A stretch of DNA of 64,000 nt from Panicum virgatum (lineage: Eukaryota; Streptophyta; Magnoliopsida; Poales; Poaceae), in NCBI RefSeq assembly GCF_016808335.1, contig NC_053136.1:2338531-2402530 (forward strand). Reading direction: 5' to 3'. Position numbers and translations under genes: made by a program. The notes beneath the pieces were generated by a model. That model made no database searches and was not told the origin of the DNA. It saw only the letters and a program-made list of their open reading frames with translations. The stretch's first letter is position 1, and each line of letters opens with the position of its first letter. This document shows positions 32,923-52,297 of this stretch, one piece after another.

Positions 32923-35426
32923 AAACGGAACTCCTTTCCCTTTCCCTTCCCCCTTGCTACAGTGAGAGAGGAGAACCGGCGATTCGCTTGGTCCGCCGCC
33001 GTTCTCGCCGGCTCCCCACCTCCGTAGGCCGCTCCGGCGGCGGAGGAGGTGGGGATCCGGCGATTCGACACGCAGATCCACCTGTATAGCTAGGTTTAGG
33101 CTTTAGCTCCTTTATCCATGGCGTCTAGTTGGCGCTGGGGGGGATATTTTGGTGCGCCGCTCCATCTCCGTCGTGCTTGCCGACGATGGTGAGTGGGACG
33201 TGTGTAGGATCAAGAACACCGACTAGAGGGGGGTGAATAGGCGGTTTAAAATCTAAAACCAACAACACTAGAGAAATTTAATTAGTAACAAAAGAAAGCT
33301 CTATATCATGCTACTACTAACTCTAGTTGGGTTTGCAACCTAGAGTGACAAGTTACAAATCAATCTCTAGTAAAGTAAATTTCTCAAAGTAAATGAACTA
33401 AACAAGATGAGCAAGAGATGTAACCGAGATAGACATACGAATTTATCCCGTGGTGTCGATGACTTGTCGGTCACCCATAATCCACGTTGAGGTGGATTCC
33501 AAGAGTCAACTGCTCCTCTATCAAGAACTCTCTTGATCTTGAACCAGCTTAAATCAAGGAATCGCTCCACACCTCGATTCCACTAGAGTTGCTCTTCACC
33601 ACTCCGGTGAGGTGAGCACAAGACCTCTCACAACCGAAATCGGGGCTCCTCAACAACCTCCTTAGAGGAGCTCCACGAAATCCTCTTCTCCAAGCCGTCT
33701 AGGGAGCGGCAACTCCCAAGAGTAACAAGTCGATGATGCTTGCTTGAAGTTTCCCTAGTGCCACAAAGCTCAAACTCTTGATGCAATGCACTAGGATGCT
33801 CTCACACTCTCAAGAATGCAATCTCTAAGCAAGTGTGTGAGAGAGGGATGTCTTACCTCTATAGTGTCAAGTATGCAGTTCAAATGGCCAAGAGAACCTC
33901 CCAATGGCCGGGCATTGGGTATATATAGACATCCCCTCAAAAACTAGCCGTTACACTCTTTTCTGCGAAGTCGCGGACCGTCCGCGGTTCAAAAATCGGA
34001 CTGTCGTCTCTGGTACAACTTTGAAATTAGCCGGCGGACCGTCCGCGACCCAGGGGCGGACCGTCCGCCGTTCATCCTTGAAATCCACCAGAGACAACAA
34101 TGTCTCTGGTACAAAATGTCAAATAGCCGGCGAACCGTCCGCACCCCAGGGGAGGACCGTCCGCCGCACAGATCATCGCCCCAACCAGAGAAAACACCCT
34201 CTCTAGTACATTTTGAGTTAGAGCGGCGGACCGTCCGCGCCACAGAGGAGGATTGTCTGCACTTGTGCAGTCAGCTCTCAAACTTGATCTTTTTCAAATC
34301 TTTTCAAAACGTCGTTAGCCCTCATGCATGCATCTAGACATTTTGAGCAAAATGGCACTAAAGACCTGTCAAGCACGAGTACACAATCCCTCTTGATAGT
34401 ACGGCTATCTATCCAACAAATCCGGTTACTTTTCATCCACTAAACACCTTGTGACTGGTAAAATGCAAAAGCCCTAGTTTATACCTTTGCCTTGAGCCCA
34501 AACTTTGCGTATCATCTCCAAAGCTCCACACGTTCACAACCAAATTCCTTTCATCCGTGGATCAACCTATGCTCATTATCTCAAATGAAATCGTTAATCC
34601 ACAAATTGTTGTCATTAATTACCAAATCTCAAATTAGGGGCCTAGATGCTTTCAACGTGGCTGTGCGGTGGGAAATAAGGTGTTTCGGGGCCTTCTCCGA
34701 CGTTGATGGCGGTGGATCCGGCGTCGGCTTCGACGAGGCAGCTGCGAAGCTGTCGTCTCTCCATGGCGGGTCTGGCGAGGCAGCCGAGGCTCGCCCTACG
34801 AGATCTTCTCCGCCCTCGTCCTCCGCGGTGACAGTGCCGGCTTCAGCTCGGGCTCCGATGGTGGGGTCCTCCAGTGCTGTTCCACTGCCTGCGAGGAAGA
34901 TGTGCGGTTTTTGTTTCCCCGGGGTCACTGGCGTTCTTTGGTTCGCTTGCGGCTTCGGAGGCTTCTCTGGCTCGTCGGCGTCGTCCACGGTGCCCCTGTG
35001 CTCCCCCGTGAGCTTTCCTTTCCCGGTCGGCATCTCTGTCGCCGGCTGCGGACTTTCTTCGTTCCTCTTTGCTGTTGCTGCTGGCTGCTTCTTCGTCTGC
35101 CTCTGAGTTGACCTCGGGGACTATGGTGCGGCGGAAGAAGGTGGAGGAGGGGCCAAGGTAGAGGTGCTAACGGCTGGGTTCTTTCATCGTGGATTGTTTG
35201 CAGCTTCCCATCTGCTTTGGATTGGGGAAGAATGGTGGTTTGGTCTCCAGGAGCGTTGCTCGTTGGCCGGCGGAGGCTCGGCGGTGCCGACAGTGGAGGA
35301 AGAAGAAAAACAGTGTGTGCGGAGGTCTCTATGTAATTTTCGTTAGTTTCAGGGGCCTTTCTGCAAGAAAGGGTATACTGTGCAAGAACTTATCCTAATC
35401 AAATACATCTTTTCTCGCAAAAAAAC
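32923..35426 (+). mobile_element. Poly(A)-tailed retroposon (LINE-type derivative), split by a solo LTR
   Basis: A 12-bp direct repeat, CAACAGTGGTCA, lies at 32911-32922 and 35427-35438. The right end has a short A-rich tail (cgcaaaaaaac). Leaving out the nested LTR, the element is about 1.05 kb, GC-rich at the left. The 3' part has tatgtaattttcgttag and ggcctttctgcaagaaagg. No reverse transcriptase was seen. It could be a LINE with most of its body deleted, or a non-autonomous retroposon. Confidence 0.65.
33203..34654. mobile_element. Solo LTR (1,452 bp), nested
   Basis: Starts TGTAGGATCAAGAACACCGA and ends CTAGATGCTTTCA, so it has TG...CA termini. A perfect 5-bp TSD, ACGTG, lies at 33198-33202 and 34655-34659. 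No internal retrotransposon region or second LTR is present, which fits LTR-LTR recombination. It carries repeated CGGACCGTCCG palindromes between about 33973 and 34240. It sits inside the poly(A)-tailed retroposon. Confidence 0.85.
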
Positions 35427-35444
35427 CAACAGTGGTCATCGCTG

Positions 35445-36033
35445 TGTTGGCGCAAAATTAGGGCCAACACACACGAATGCGCACGATCGTGCAGCGAGCG
35501 ACGGCACAGATGCGGCGCCGATGCTCAAGGCGGTCAGATCGGTCAGGATGACCGGTCAGACCGGTTCGCCGGCAAAGAACGGCGAAGTCCGACGAACGCT
35601 CGCCCGGGAGGGACCCCGTCAGGGCAGGCGCACGTATGGTTGTTCTAAGATCGGCAGGCCACCTAAACGCATTCAGACGTCGCGGAGACGAAGGAAGAAC
35701 AGCAGAAAAGGATTGGAAGGAGCTAGGGTTTGGAGATAAAAATAGAAACAATAAACATAAAGAAAATTAATGTATTGATGTGTTTTTTGATCGATTGGAT
35801 GTCTCAATCGGCCGTGACCCTTTATATTTATAGGGTGGGTGGACTTGTCCCGCAAGAAATACTATTACAAGATCTAAATCTATGAAAATCTCTAATTATA
35901 CTCGGACTCTATTTGGACCGATCAGACCGATCGGCTCCTGCCGGATCGTCTACATCGTCACAGACCAGTCAGACCACCTGGGGCGACCGGTCAAACCGGT
36001 TGGTCTAGTCTGCTGCCAATTTTGGTTGTAACA
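35445..36033. mobile_element. Solo LTR (589 bp)
   Basis: Starts TGTTGGCGCAAAATTAGG and ends TTTGGTTGTAACA. A perfect 5-bp TSD, CGCTG, lies at 35440-35444 and 36034-36038. The body has many GACCGGTC-like and GATCGGTC palindromes. No internal retrotransposon sequence remains. Confidence 0.8.
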
Positions 36034-36038
36034 CGCTG

Positions 36039-38630
36039 CTCATTTCCGTGGCATTGGCGGGGACGACGGCGTCAAAGGGTGTGCCCCGCGGTCGTCGTCG
36101 TTTGTCTCCCGCCGGCCGACGGGCCACGCCAGCGACGTCGATCGGCCGGGCGGCGGGCGCGTCGTCCGCGTGCCTCGATTTCTCCACGCGGTGTTGGGGT
36201 TGGACTCGAGTAGCCGTCACGGCGAATTGATCAAGAAGCTGCTGACAGCGACGGCGCCAGGCGGGCAGGCAGGCAGCAGGCTCGGCGACGACGACGTCGA
36301 CGGCGACGGCGATGACGGGAGAAGCTTCGTCGCAGGTTGCGCCGGCATGCCTGTGCGTGCGTGCGTGCAATGGTCAGTCAGATCGGCAGCAGAGAGCTGA
36401 GCTAGCCAGATCGAGCCAAGTTGAATTCAACGGGTGCTATACAACGACGACGACGCTGCCGCCGCTGCGTGTACACGTATGTATACATACGCGGTCGTAG
36501 TAGCTTGACCCATACATTTAGTACACACACGTACACTTGAAAGGGAGTAGCGGCTAATAATAATATAAAAGCTACACACACGCACACACACACACACCAG
36601 ATGCACTCTCTCTACATCATATATCGCCAAGTGTAATAAGGTTACTGAACCACTGGACTTTGGGATATAATAATTATTTGGCATTCTATTTCCCCATTTT
36701 CATTTTTAGATGTATTAGGATTTTGAAAGTTCAGTGTTTATAAGTGTTGATGAATAATCAATAACATTATATGATGTCTAACAGTTGCGTCGATATATAG
36801 GCTCTCATTTCACATATCTTTTATTAGTGTTAATTGTTTAAAATTTTATAAATACATTATAGGATAAATTAATGACCAAATTTTCTGTTGAAGTTTTTTT
36901 AACCCTATAATATAATTCACCCTACATGAATAAAAGTGTATTTTTATAAAATAATCAAATAAGCAGTTAATTTCCTAACCTTTTGGTATATGACAGAATG
37001 AAATAGTTTTAACCGTAGCAGATAAAGCTTTACTAACAAATCAAACTCTACAGCAACATGTGATCTAAAAAAAAAGTCCACAATGAATTCAAGCTGCCAT
37101 TTGAACATGGCCGATTTAGGGACGCAAAGCGAAACCACCAAAAAAATAACCTATTTGCAGGTTCGCGAACGGACCTGCTTGCATCCTGGGTTGGACAGAT
37201 GCCTGGAACACCTTATTACCACTGAAACAGCCGGGCACTAGTGTTTTTTTTTGAAACGTGGCCACTAGTTGCAAGGCATTAGTATTTAACCATGCAAGGC
37301 TATTAGGCTGGAAGAATGTGTGAATAGGATAATGGTGTGAGGAGGCTTTCCAGGGAGAAAGCCAGTGGGAGGCATGGAAAAAGGGATCATGAGCAAGAAA
37401 ACAAGCTGTACTTATATATGCATGTGTTGTTGACTTGATCTAGTCATGAAAAATACTTTTAATTTCAAGGTATTGAGAGCTAGGTCACTTTGGGCATCAT
37501 GGGCAACACTGTAGGCTTGGTGCCTCCTAGCAGGTACACATGACATGCCTACCTTCCCAGTGCCCCACTGCTCTGGAGTAGGATCCCCCCGCCTTTTTTT
37601 TCTTTTCTTTTTTGAGATCATGTCTTTCCAATACAAAAAGTAATTCACGTTTTGAAATCTGACTTGTAAATAAGGTGACATCCTTGTTAGAGTTTGGAGT
37701 GGTATACATTAGATAATAATGATACAATTCTAAGCCTAGGCGGTGATAATCATGAAATTCGGGGTAATAATGATAAGACAATGACATACATTGGTAGGAA
37801 GTTTGAAAAGGTAGACAAATATTCACAGCTTGGGACTGCTTTGACCAAGACTGCTTCCAAGGAGGAATCCAAGTGCAAGGAAAGGTAGCCTGGAGAAGTC
37901 AATAGAAGCTATAATGACCTATTGGAATTAGATTATGAGAAAGACACAAACTAATTTGGCAAATTAAATCGGCAGTCATGCAAGCTTCTCTAGCTAGCTA
38001 GACAGGCAGTGGATAATTGACTAGGATAAAGACACATAGTCTTTGTGTAATCCACCTTCTTAGGAAACTTGGTGGCTGCTGTTAAGGAACCTCCAAGGAT
38101 AGTCCTACCCTAGAAAGTCATTGACCAAATCGAGCACTAAATGGCTAAATTCTCCAAATTCCTTGAGTTGAACATTTGCTCACTACTTTTTTAAATCGGA
38201 GATCCTTATGATTGATATGTTTTGAGATGAGACTTGAAATACATCCAATCGCCTATTTACTGCAAGAATCCAAGCAACAAAATTGCTTTGTGACCATATC
38301 CTCATAGGTTTTCTATCGTCGATCGTTTTAGCTAGTGGGATCGAAAAAATGACTGATTTCTTATAAACATGGTATACTTTCCTCAAACAAGTGTAAAAAA
38401 GATTGAAAGAGAGAGAGAGAGAGAGAGAGGTTTGACTTGACAATTGGCTGTTTGACCGCTTGACCAACAGCACAGCAGCGTCGTCTCGTCTCCCCTCTGC
38501 GTGTGTGGCTTGGTTGGGTTGGGGGGCCTTCCCCTCCCTCCGCCCCTCACCTTCCTCTCCACCTTCCTCCCAGCTCCCTCCTCCGCTCCCCCGCCCCGCC
38601 CCGCCCCACGGCGCCAACCAACCCAGCCTG
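36039..38630. other. Intergenic with microsatellites
   Basis: A GC-rich stretch at 36040-36400 has open frames without recognised domains. An (AC)n run lies near 36572-36598 and a (GA)n run near 38408-38428. The rest is AT-rich and uninformative. Confidence 0.45.
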
Positions 38631-38638
38631 CCTATATA
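38631..38638 (+). promoter_or_regulatory. TATA-like box of the CPK gene
   Basis: ctatatac lies about 65 bases upstream of the kinase ATG in an otherwise C-rich leader. Confidence 0.45.
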
Positions 38639-38698
38639 CCTCGCCCCCGCGCGCCCCCCACGCGCACATCCATATGCTTAGCTCCCAGCCCGGCACCC

Positions 38699-46327
<7,629 letters not shown>

Positions 46328-47090
46328 ACTGCGGTGAGGCCATTAGAGGAGCAAATTTAGGAAGATACCGTACAGTAGTCAATGTGTTTTTTGTAGCGTG
46401 CCATGTGATGTTTCTGATTTTAGCATCCAGGTTATGTGTGCAGCAGTGAGATAAGTTTCAAAGTAAATATTTAGCTTTTTTTTTCACGGAGAAGTATGAG
46501 AGGTCGAGATTGAAATGATAAATGAGACTCAGCAGTCCTCTTTCTGTACAGTACTAAATATGTATGATTTGATTATACTACTGGTCTCAATAAATTGTCC
46601 GAAGGTGTGAGGATATGCCGGTCCTTTGGCGTAATCTCAAATGGTTTGGTTCCAAACTGTTGAATGGAATTGAATTTACGGTAACTGTTGGTTTAGATGC
46701 ATGCTGTCTGCATTGCAACTGAAACAAACAGACAATGACTCATTTGCAATTTGGAAGCTTTTCAAGATTCGTACCGGAACTAAACTTTTTGCTATGAAAA
46801 TAATGAACTCAAAATCCGTGCGCTCCAAATTGTGGCTTAAATTCATCTTTTTTACTGGGTTAAACTAAATTCAATAACGCATCTGCGGTTGTTTTTGCAA
46901 CAAAAAATCCTGGTGAATTTCTGCGTTTTCAAATAGATCACTGCACCAAGTTTCAGCTTAAAAACTTTCAAAAAAAAAGTTTCAGCTTAAAAATCATGCC
47001 AGTTTCCATCAGCAAGGTCACTGCTGCAATGTGCTACTACTAGACAGCCAAGCTCGCTCGCGCGGGCTTCTCCTAGGCACGCAGGCTTGA
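46328..47090. other. CPK 3' UTR and spacer
   Basis: The first few hundred bases are probably the CPK 3' UTR. No other element was recognised. Confidence 0.5.
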
Positions 47091-48359
47091 ATGCCGCCGC
47101 CATGGATGGCGCCAAACCCCGCCGCCGTCCTCCACGCGGCGCTCCTCAGAGCTTCCTCCTCCGCTTCCTGCCTGCCCCCCAGCATCACCTTCAACTTCCT
47201 CCTCGCGGCCTCCGCGTCCTCCCCGCTCCCGCGCCTCCGCGCCCTCGTCCTCCTGGCAGTCGCACTCGCCCACGCCGCCGGCCGCGTGCCGCTCGACTCC
47301 TACGCACTCTGCCCCGTGCTCCACGCTGCCCCCTCCGCCGCCGAGATGCTCCACGCGCTCGCGGCCAAGTCCGGCTGGCTGGGCAGCGTGTTCGTGTCCT
47401 GCGCGCTCGCCGCGTCCCACGGCGGGTCCGGCAGGTTCCTGGACGCCCGCAGGCTGTTCGAAGAAAGTCCCGCCAAGAACGGCGTCTTCGGGAACGCCGT
47501 CCTCGCTGCTTATGTGGGCGCGGCGGAGTGGACGCAGGCGCTGGGGTTCTCGAGGAGGTTCTTGGAGCTGCAGCTTCATATTAACGGGTACACGATGACG
47601 GCCGTCGTACGGGCATGCGGTGAGGTGGCAAATGCTGATCTTGGCGTCCAGGCGCACGGGCATGCGATCAGGAAGTTGGGAGGCGTAGAGGCGGATGTGT
47701 TCTTGGTCAGTGCGATTGTGGACATGTACTCCAAGTGTGGGCTTGTCCACCAAGCTGAGCGGGTGTTCGGCCTGGCAGAGCAAGAGAATGGTGGCAGAGG
47801 TGATGTTGTGCTGTGGACGGCTATGTTAAATGCATATGGGCGGCACGGACAATGCAAGGAGGTTATCCGGATGTATGACCTGATGGTGGCTTCTGGTATC
47901 TATCCTGATGAACTGGCAATGCTAGCGGTGCTCTCAGCATGCCAGCATGCCGGGGAGGTGGCCATGGGGCTCAAGTACTTTGAGTCCATGCATGAAGATT
48001 ACGGGTTGGTGCCCACACCAGAGCACTATGGTTGTGTGGTCAACATGCTGTGTCGGGCAGGGGAAGTGGCCAAGGCATGGGAAATTGCCACCAAGAATGG
48101 CTGTGCTAGTGCAATCGGCGTGTCTACATGGGGTGCACTGCTCAGTGCTTCCCAAGAATGCGGAAATGTTGAGATTGGGAAAATGGCAGCTCAGAAGGCA
48201 ATCGAATTGGAGCCTGCCAATGTGGGCATTTATATTGAACTGTCAAATTTGTATGCAAGGGCTTGTTTGTGGGAGGAGATTGACCAGCTGCGGGAGGTGT
48301 TGAAGGAGAAAGGGTTGGAAAAGGATGTTGGATTTACTTGGGTTGAGCATGGTTCCTGA
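47091..48359 (+). CDS. Pentatricopeptide repeat protein, PLS/E subgroup
   Basis: Intronless frame of 422 residues, as usual for this family. PPR motifs include FGNAVLAAYVGAAEWTQAL, TAVVRACGEVANADLGVQAH, FLVSAIVDMYSKCGLVHQAE, VLWTAMLNAYGRHGQCKEVI, AMLAVLSACQHAGEVAMGL and PEHYGCVVNMLCRAGEVAKA. The end shows an E-type region (VGIYIELSNLYARACLWEEI, VLKEKGLEKDVGFTWVE). There is no DYW domain. Such proteins bind organellar RNA and often act in C-to-U editing. The N terminus is Ala/Pro/Leu-rich and may target an organelle. The ATG at 47091 follows an in-frame stop (tga at 47088). A long antisense frame (47073-47783) is a GC artefact. Confidence 0.9.
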   Translation: MPPPWMAPNPAAVLHAALLRASSSASCLPPSITFNFLLAASASSPLPRLRALVLLAVALAHAAGRVPLDSYALCPVLHAAPSAAEMLHALAAKSGWLGSVFVSCALAASHGGSGRFLDARRLFEESPAKNGVFGNAVLAAYVGAAEWTQALGFSRRFLELQLHINGYTMTAVVRACGEVANADLGVQAHGHAIRKLGGVEADVFLVSAIVDMYSKCGLVHQAERVFGLAEQENGGRGDVVLWTAMLNAYGRHGQCKEVIRMYDLMVASGIYPDELAMLAVLSACQHAGEVAMGLKYFESMHEDYGLVPTPEHYGCVVNMLCRAGEVAKAWEIATKNGCASAIGVSTWGALLSASQECGNVEIGKMAAQKAIELEPANVGIYIELSNLYARACLWEEIDQLREVLKEKGLEKDVGFTWVEHGS

Positions 48360-50040
48360 AAGAACTTTGAAAATGCTTTGTGTTGCCATATGATCCAACC
48401 ATTATGATTGGAGCAGAGGGAGGCAATTCATGTTAGCGATAACCTGGGACAACATCCCACAGAACCGACTGTTTCCGGAACAAGATTGGAAGTGTGTTCT
48501 TTCTTTGCTGTCAAACTTAAGATAGTATGGAGGAATAGGTGAGATCAACAGCGGCCACTTTTTTTTTTTGGATGCCTGTGGTAACTTGAGATGTATCCCT
48601 GTGTGACAATGCGCTTATAGTTGTAACAGATTGTTACTTACCATGATTTCGTGTATATACGATACCATCGTTATGCTGCAACAAGTAGACATATGCAATG
48701 CATTTTGACACATTGCCATGAATTTTCTGACTGCAGTATGATGCTCTGGTCTGATAGTTGTATATTTGTATTGAAGTGAACGTACGGTTAGCATGGTTGT
48801 TGCTATGTGAGACTTGTCCCAAATTCAAGCCTTTCATGTGCCAGCATTTTTTTATATCACTAGAAGTATCCAAAGGAACATTCTGCCATGCAGTCTTCTG
48901 CAAAACATGATGCCTCGTGGTAACAGTTCTGAGATGAGCCAATTGGCATGGTTGCCGATATCTGATACTCCCTTTGGATTCAGTGTTCATGTGTCTGCAA
49001 CATTCTTCTGCTGTGGACCTCAGTTATGCGTGTCTTCTTTACTTGATGAAAAGATGTAACTACACTGAAGGTACAAAACTCAGAATGTATTTACTTACTT
49101 TTATAACTCAGCCAGGGTATCAATGCTTTCTTAGATTTCTCCAGATTGTTATTTCTTCCTAATATTTGTGATCATACCTGCAACTTTTGTGTTTGAAGTG
49201 GCTCTTACAATCGAGATTAGGTGTACAACATAAAAACTGAGAATTGCTATGTCAAATAAAACTTTTTGGAAAAATTGCATTATAAATATGATGAGTTTAC
49301 CTAGACAAAGCTAGTGCCAAAAAAGATCAGCCTGCTGGCCCGAATGATTAAGCAGAAATCAATGTTCCTTTTAAGAGAAATGAGGAGATACACAAGGAAC
49401 TGAGTATCTGCTTTTTAATAAGGGGAACTTTTAAGGAGAAGGGAGGCTTGAATCCATGACCTTTAGAAGCTCTATCTCTTGCTCTACCCTAGGCTGCATG
49501 TGTTCCTGAAAGGGTTATTCTTTTTTGATAAATTTTATAATCCAAATTTTTGCAGTAGAAGAGTCTGAAGAGACCACCATAATTCTGGCATATATCTCAA
49601 ACATAATTCTGGTGTATGTCAGAACTGAATTTACGTGAAACGCTGTGTTCACCTCCCAGTGCTATATTTAACAACTCATGCTGTATATTGGGTATGAAAA
49701 TACTAATACCCGAAAGACATAAAAAACAGCAGTAGGTATCTCTCTTAGCAGCTAAAGCATGATTATTCAATTTGTCTTGCACAAGCAAGAATGCATATTC
49801 ATGTGCCAAAAATCATGTCTGTTATGATCCTAAAGTGAGGTTTAGATTACTGTAAAAAGTACAGATAAAGGTAAAGAGTGCCATAACTTCTAGCTTTCTA
49901 TCTATTTTACTCCTCACCACTCTCTTGACAGATAGAATCCATTTCTATTTGGAAACTTCAAAATTTTACAGAAATCAGTTATTCACCTTCCTAGATCTGA
50001 GGAGAGGCTCTTTCAGCGGGACCATATGCTGACTAATGCT
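48360..50040. other. Intergenic, no gene identified
   Basis: AT-rich sequence with short frames only. A weak tRNA-like gcttgaatccatgac near 49447 may be SINE debris. Confidence 0.4.
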
Positions 50041-50198
50041 CACTGGCGGAGCCAAGTGTGGGCCAAAGTGGGCCACGGCCCCCCCTTGCGATGCAAAAAT
50101 TCCATTAGATGAATAGTAATTTTGACACTGTTTATTGGTTTAGCACCTCAATTACAAAGGCCGGCCCCCCCTAATTCTTTGATCTGGCTCCACCACTG
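50041..50198. mobile_element. hAT-type MITE (158 bp)
   Basis: A perfect 8-bp TSD, CTAATGCT, lies at 50033-50040 and 50199-50206. The ends are CACTGGCGGAGCCAAG and, reversed, CAGTGGTGGAGCCAGA. The body has a gggccacggcccccc palindrome-like stretch. There is no coding capacity. Confidence 0.85.
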
Positions 50199-50510
50199 CT
50201 AATGCTGGAAAATTGTGTCCATAACATCTCACTGTTAGTGGAAACCCAGAAAAGAAAAAGGCCAGGATGGCAAGCTTCCCTGAAATGATTCCTGCAGCTT
50301 CACAACCAGGCCAACTCTAACTTCACTTCCAGGGCAGAAATCAAATGGAGGGGCAGAAACAACCTTGGTATGATAACAATGAAGGAAAAGAATGCATTCC
50401 AAGCTTGTGTGCCTTTTGTTCTGCGGAACTATATAAACACTCAGACTCAGGCCCTCTTGCATCTTGTAAGCACACACGGACACTCTGGTTGCCCTTTTCT
50501 TGGACCAAAG

Positions 50511-51447
50511 ATGGGTGCCTCCTTCAGTGCCTTCAACAAATTTGGTAATTTTCTCTCAAGCATTCTTTAGTTTTCATCACTTGAGGCAGAACCATGCGAT
50601 ATTTGTGAGAGTTGCTTTATTGAATGTTTAACAATGATCACAATGTGGTTTCGCTCTGTTTTTCCATCTCATTGTTGTGGGGAGTTGACAGTTTATGCTC
50701 TCCTTCCTCAGGACTCCCAGGGCTGAGCACGGCAACTACCAAGCAAGTTTATGAACGACATTTCAAGAACAAGAAGACAAGCAAGTTTGAGGACTTCCAT
50801 ATTGCTTATATCGAGTTCTGCAAGTGGGCGTCCTTCCTGTTCTGCGGTTCAATCTTGTGCCCTCACTTTATCTGTTTTTCAGTTCCCATCTCATCAAGAT
50901 CTCCCCAATCACTCTGCAGGTATTTCAACACTGTAATGCCCGGTCAAGATTTCGACACTCCATCGCTCGAAAAGATTCAGGTAATTAATCCATAGGTCAT
51001 GAGAGGAACATGTATAATTCTCATGTAACGTTTTCCAACATGGGTTATACAGCAGATTACATGGCATGTGCTGCAATGCAGGAGTTTTTTGAGAACGTCT
51101 GGTTGCCAGAGAATGACGACGAGACAAGGAAGGACTTGTTTCTCAAGTTCATGAAGGAGAATGTCAAGGAAGCGACGGTGGACGACAGCTTCTTCATCGT
51201 GGCAGGGGTCGCCGCACCCGTGGCGGCTGTCATCGGCAAGAGGGCCAGCGGGCACATCCCCTACGTCAAGAGCCTGAGGCTGGACATGGTCCCCAACGTC
51301 ATCTTCGTGCCGGTGGTCACGCTCTTCGGCATCATGGGAGCCACCGCGTGGCAGATGAGCAGCAAGAGCGCTGCGAAGAAAGAGGAGGCCAAGGAAGACG
51401 AGAAGCGTGCGGCAGAGCAGCGCAAGGATCAAACCAAGGCGCCTTAG
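50511..51447 (+). CDS. Small membrane protein of unknown function
   Basis: Four exons, 50511-50544, 50712-50823, 50920-50980 and 51082-51447, give 190 residues. The start MGASFSAFNKFG could be N-myristoylated at Gly2. The middle is soluble-looking and well-formed (QVYERHFKNKKTSKFEDFHI, FCKYFNTVMPGQDFDTPSLE, FFENVWLP). Two hydrophobic segments follow, about 105-121 (SFFIVAGVAAPVAAVIG) and 138-158 (MVPNVIFVPVVTLFGIMGAT), then a strongly charged K/E tail. I recall similar uncharacterised proteins in other plants, but no named domain. The GTGGGC donor after exon 2 is unusual, but the reading frame across it is convincing. Confidence 0.8.
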
Positions 51448-51609
51448 ACTCTTGCCTTGTTTACCTCTGGTATATGCGTTGAAAAGCGATATGGATGACT
51501 CGATTACCTACTCGGTCAATAACCAAGAGTTTTATTTGGAACATTTTATGGTGCATAAATAATCTCCTCGGTACAAAGTGTAAACTTGGGCGTGAAAAAT
51601 ATATATTTT

Positions 51610-51953
51610 GGGCGCGTTTAGTTCCCAAAAATTTTCACCCAAAAATTTTCACCTCCCCTTTAAACACATGTATGAAGCACTAAATGTAATTAAATAACAA
51701 AACTAATTACACAGTTTGGATGTACATGACGAGACGAATCTTTTAAGTCTAATTAGTGCATGATTAGCCATAAGTGCTACAGTAACCCGCATGTGCTAAT
51801 GACGCGGTCAAAAGCCTCAAAAGATTCGTCTCGTGGTTTCCAAGTGAGTTCTGAAATTAGTTTTTTAATTAGTGTCCGAAAAGTCCTCCCAACATCCGGT
51901 CAAAGTGCTGATTTGACATCCAAAATTTTTTGGCGGGGGAACTAAACGCGCCC
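51610..51953. mobile_element. Tourist-like (PIF/Harbinger) MITE (344 bp)
   Basis: The TIRs are perfect for 16 bases: GGGCGCGTTTAGTTCC and its complement. TTT flanks both ends (51607-51609, 51954-51956), fitting a 3-bp TSD. Internal landmarks include gacgagacgaatcttttaag and an inverted copy, aaaagattcgtctcg. It lies about 160 bases after the stop of the preceding gene. Confidence 0.9.
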
Positions 51954-52297
51954 TTTATTTCCTGCTGCTGTGAACACAATATTTTGATCAACATGCTTCT
52001 TGCTAAAGTTTTTTTTTTTGAGAGCACGCTTCTTGCTAAAGTTGAAGCGTTATGGCTTCAAGCAATAGAACGCCGGATACCTTGCAGACTAGCAACGCCA
52101 CCCAAAACCCGGTGCAGAGATCAATCAATGTCTTGGACAACACTACACTTCTCAAAATCCATCATTCCTGGCTGTGAAGACATATTGCAATCAGGTTTAG
52201 ATGAGCACAAAGGGGGATGGTAAATCCACTACAGCCTCAAATTTCACATTCCAAGATAACTACTGGTCCTTGCAATCAGATGCGCTGTGAACTGACG

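Noticed and set aside
33973..34240. CRISPR-like spaced palindromes
   Set aside because: Irregular spacing, imperfect repeats, inside an LTR of a plant nuclear genome.
47073..47783. 236-codon antisense frame over the PPR gene
   Set aside because: A GC-skew shadow of the real PPR frame, with no recognised similarity.
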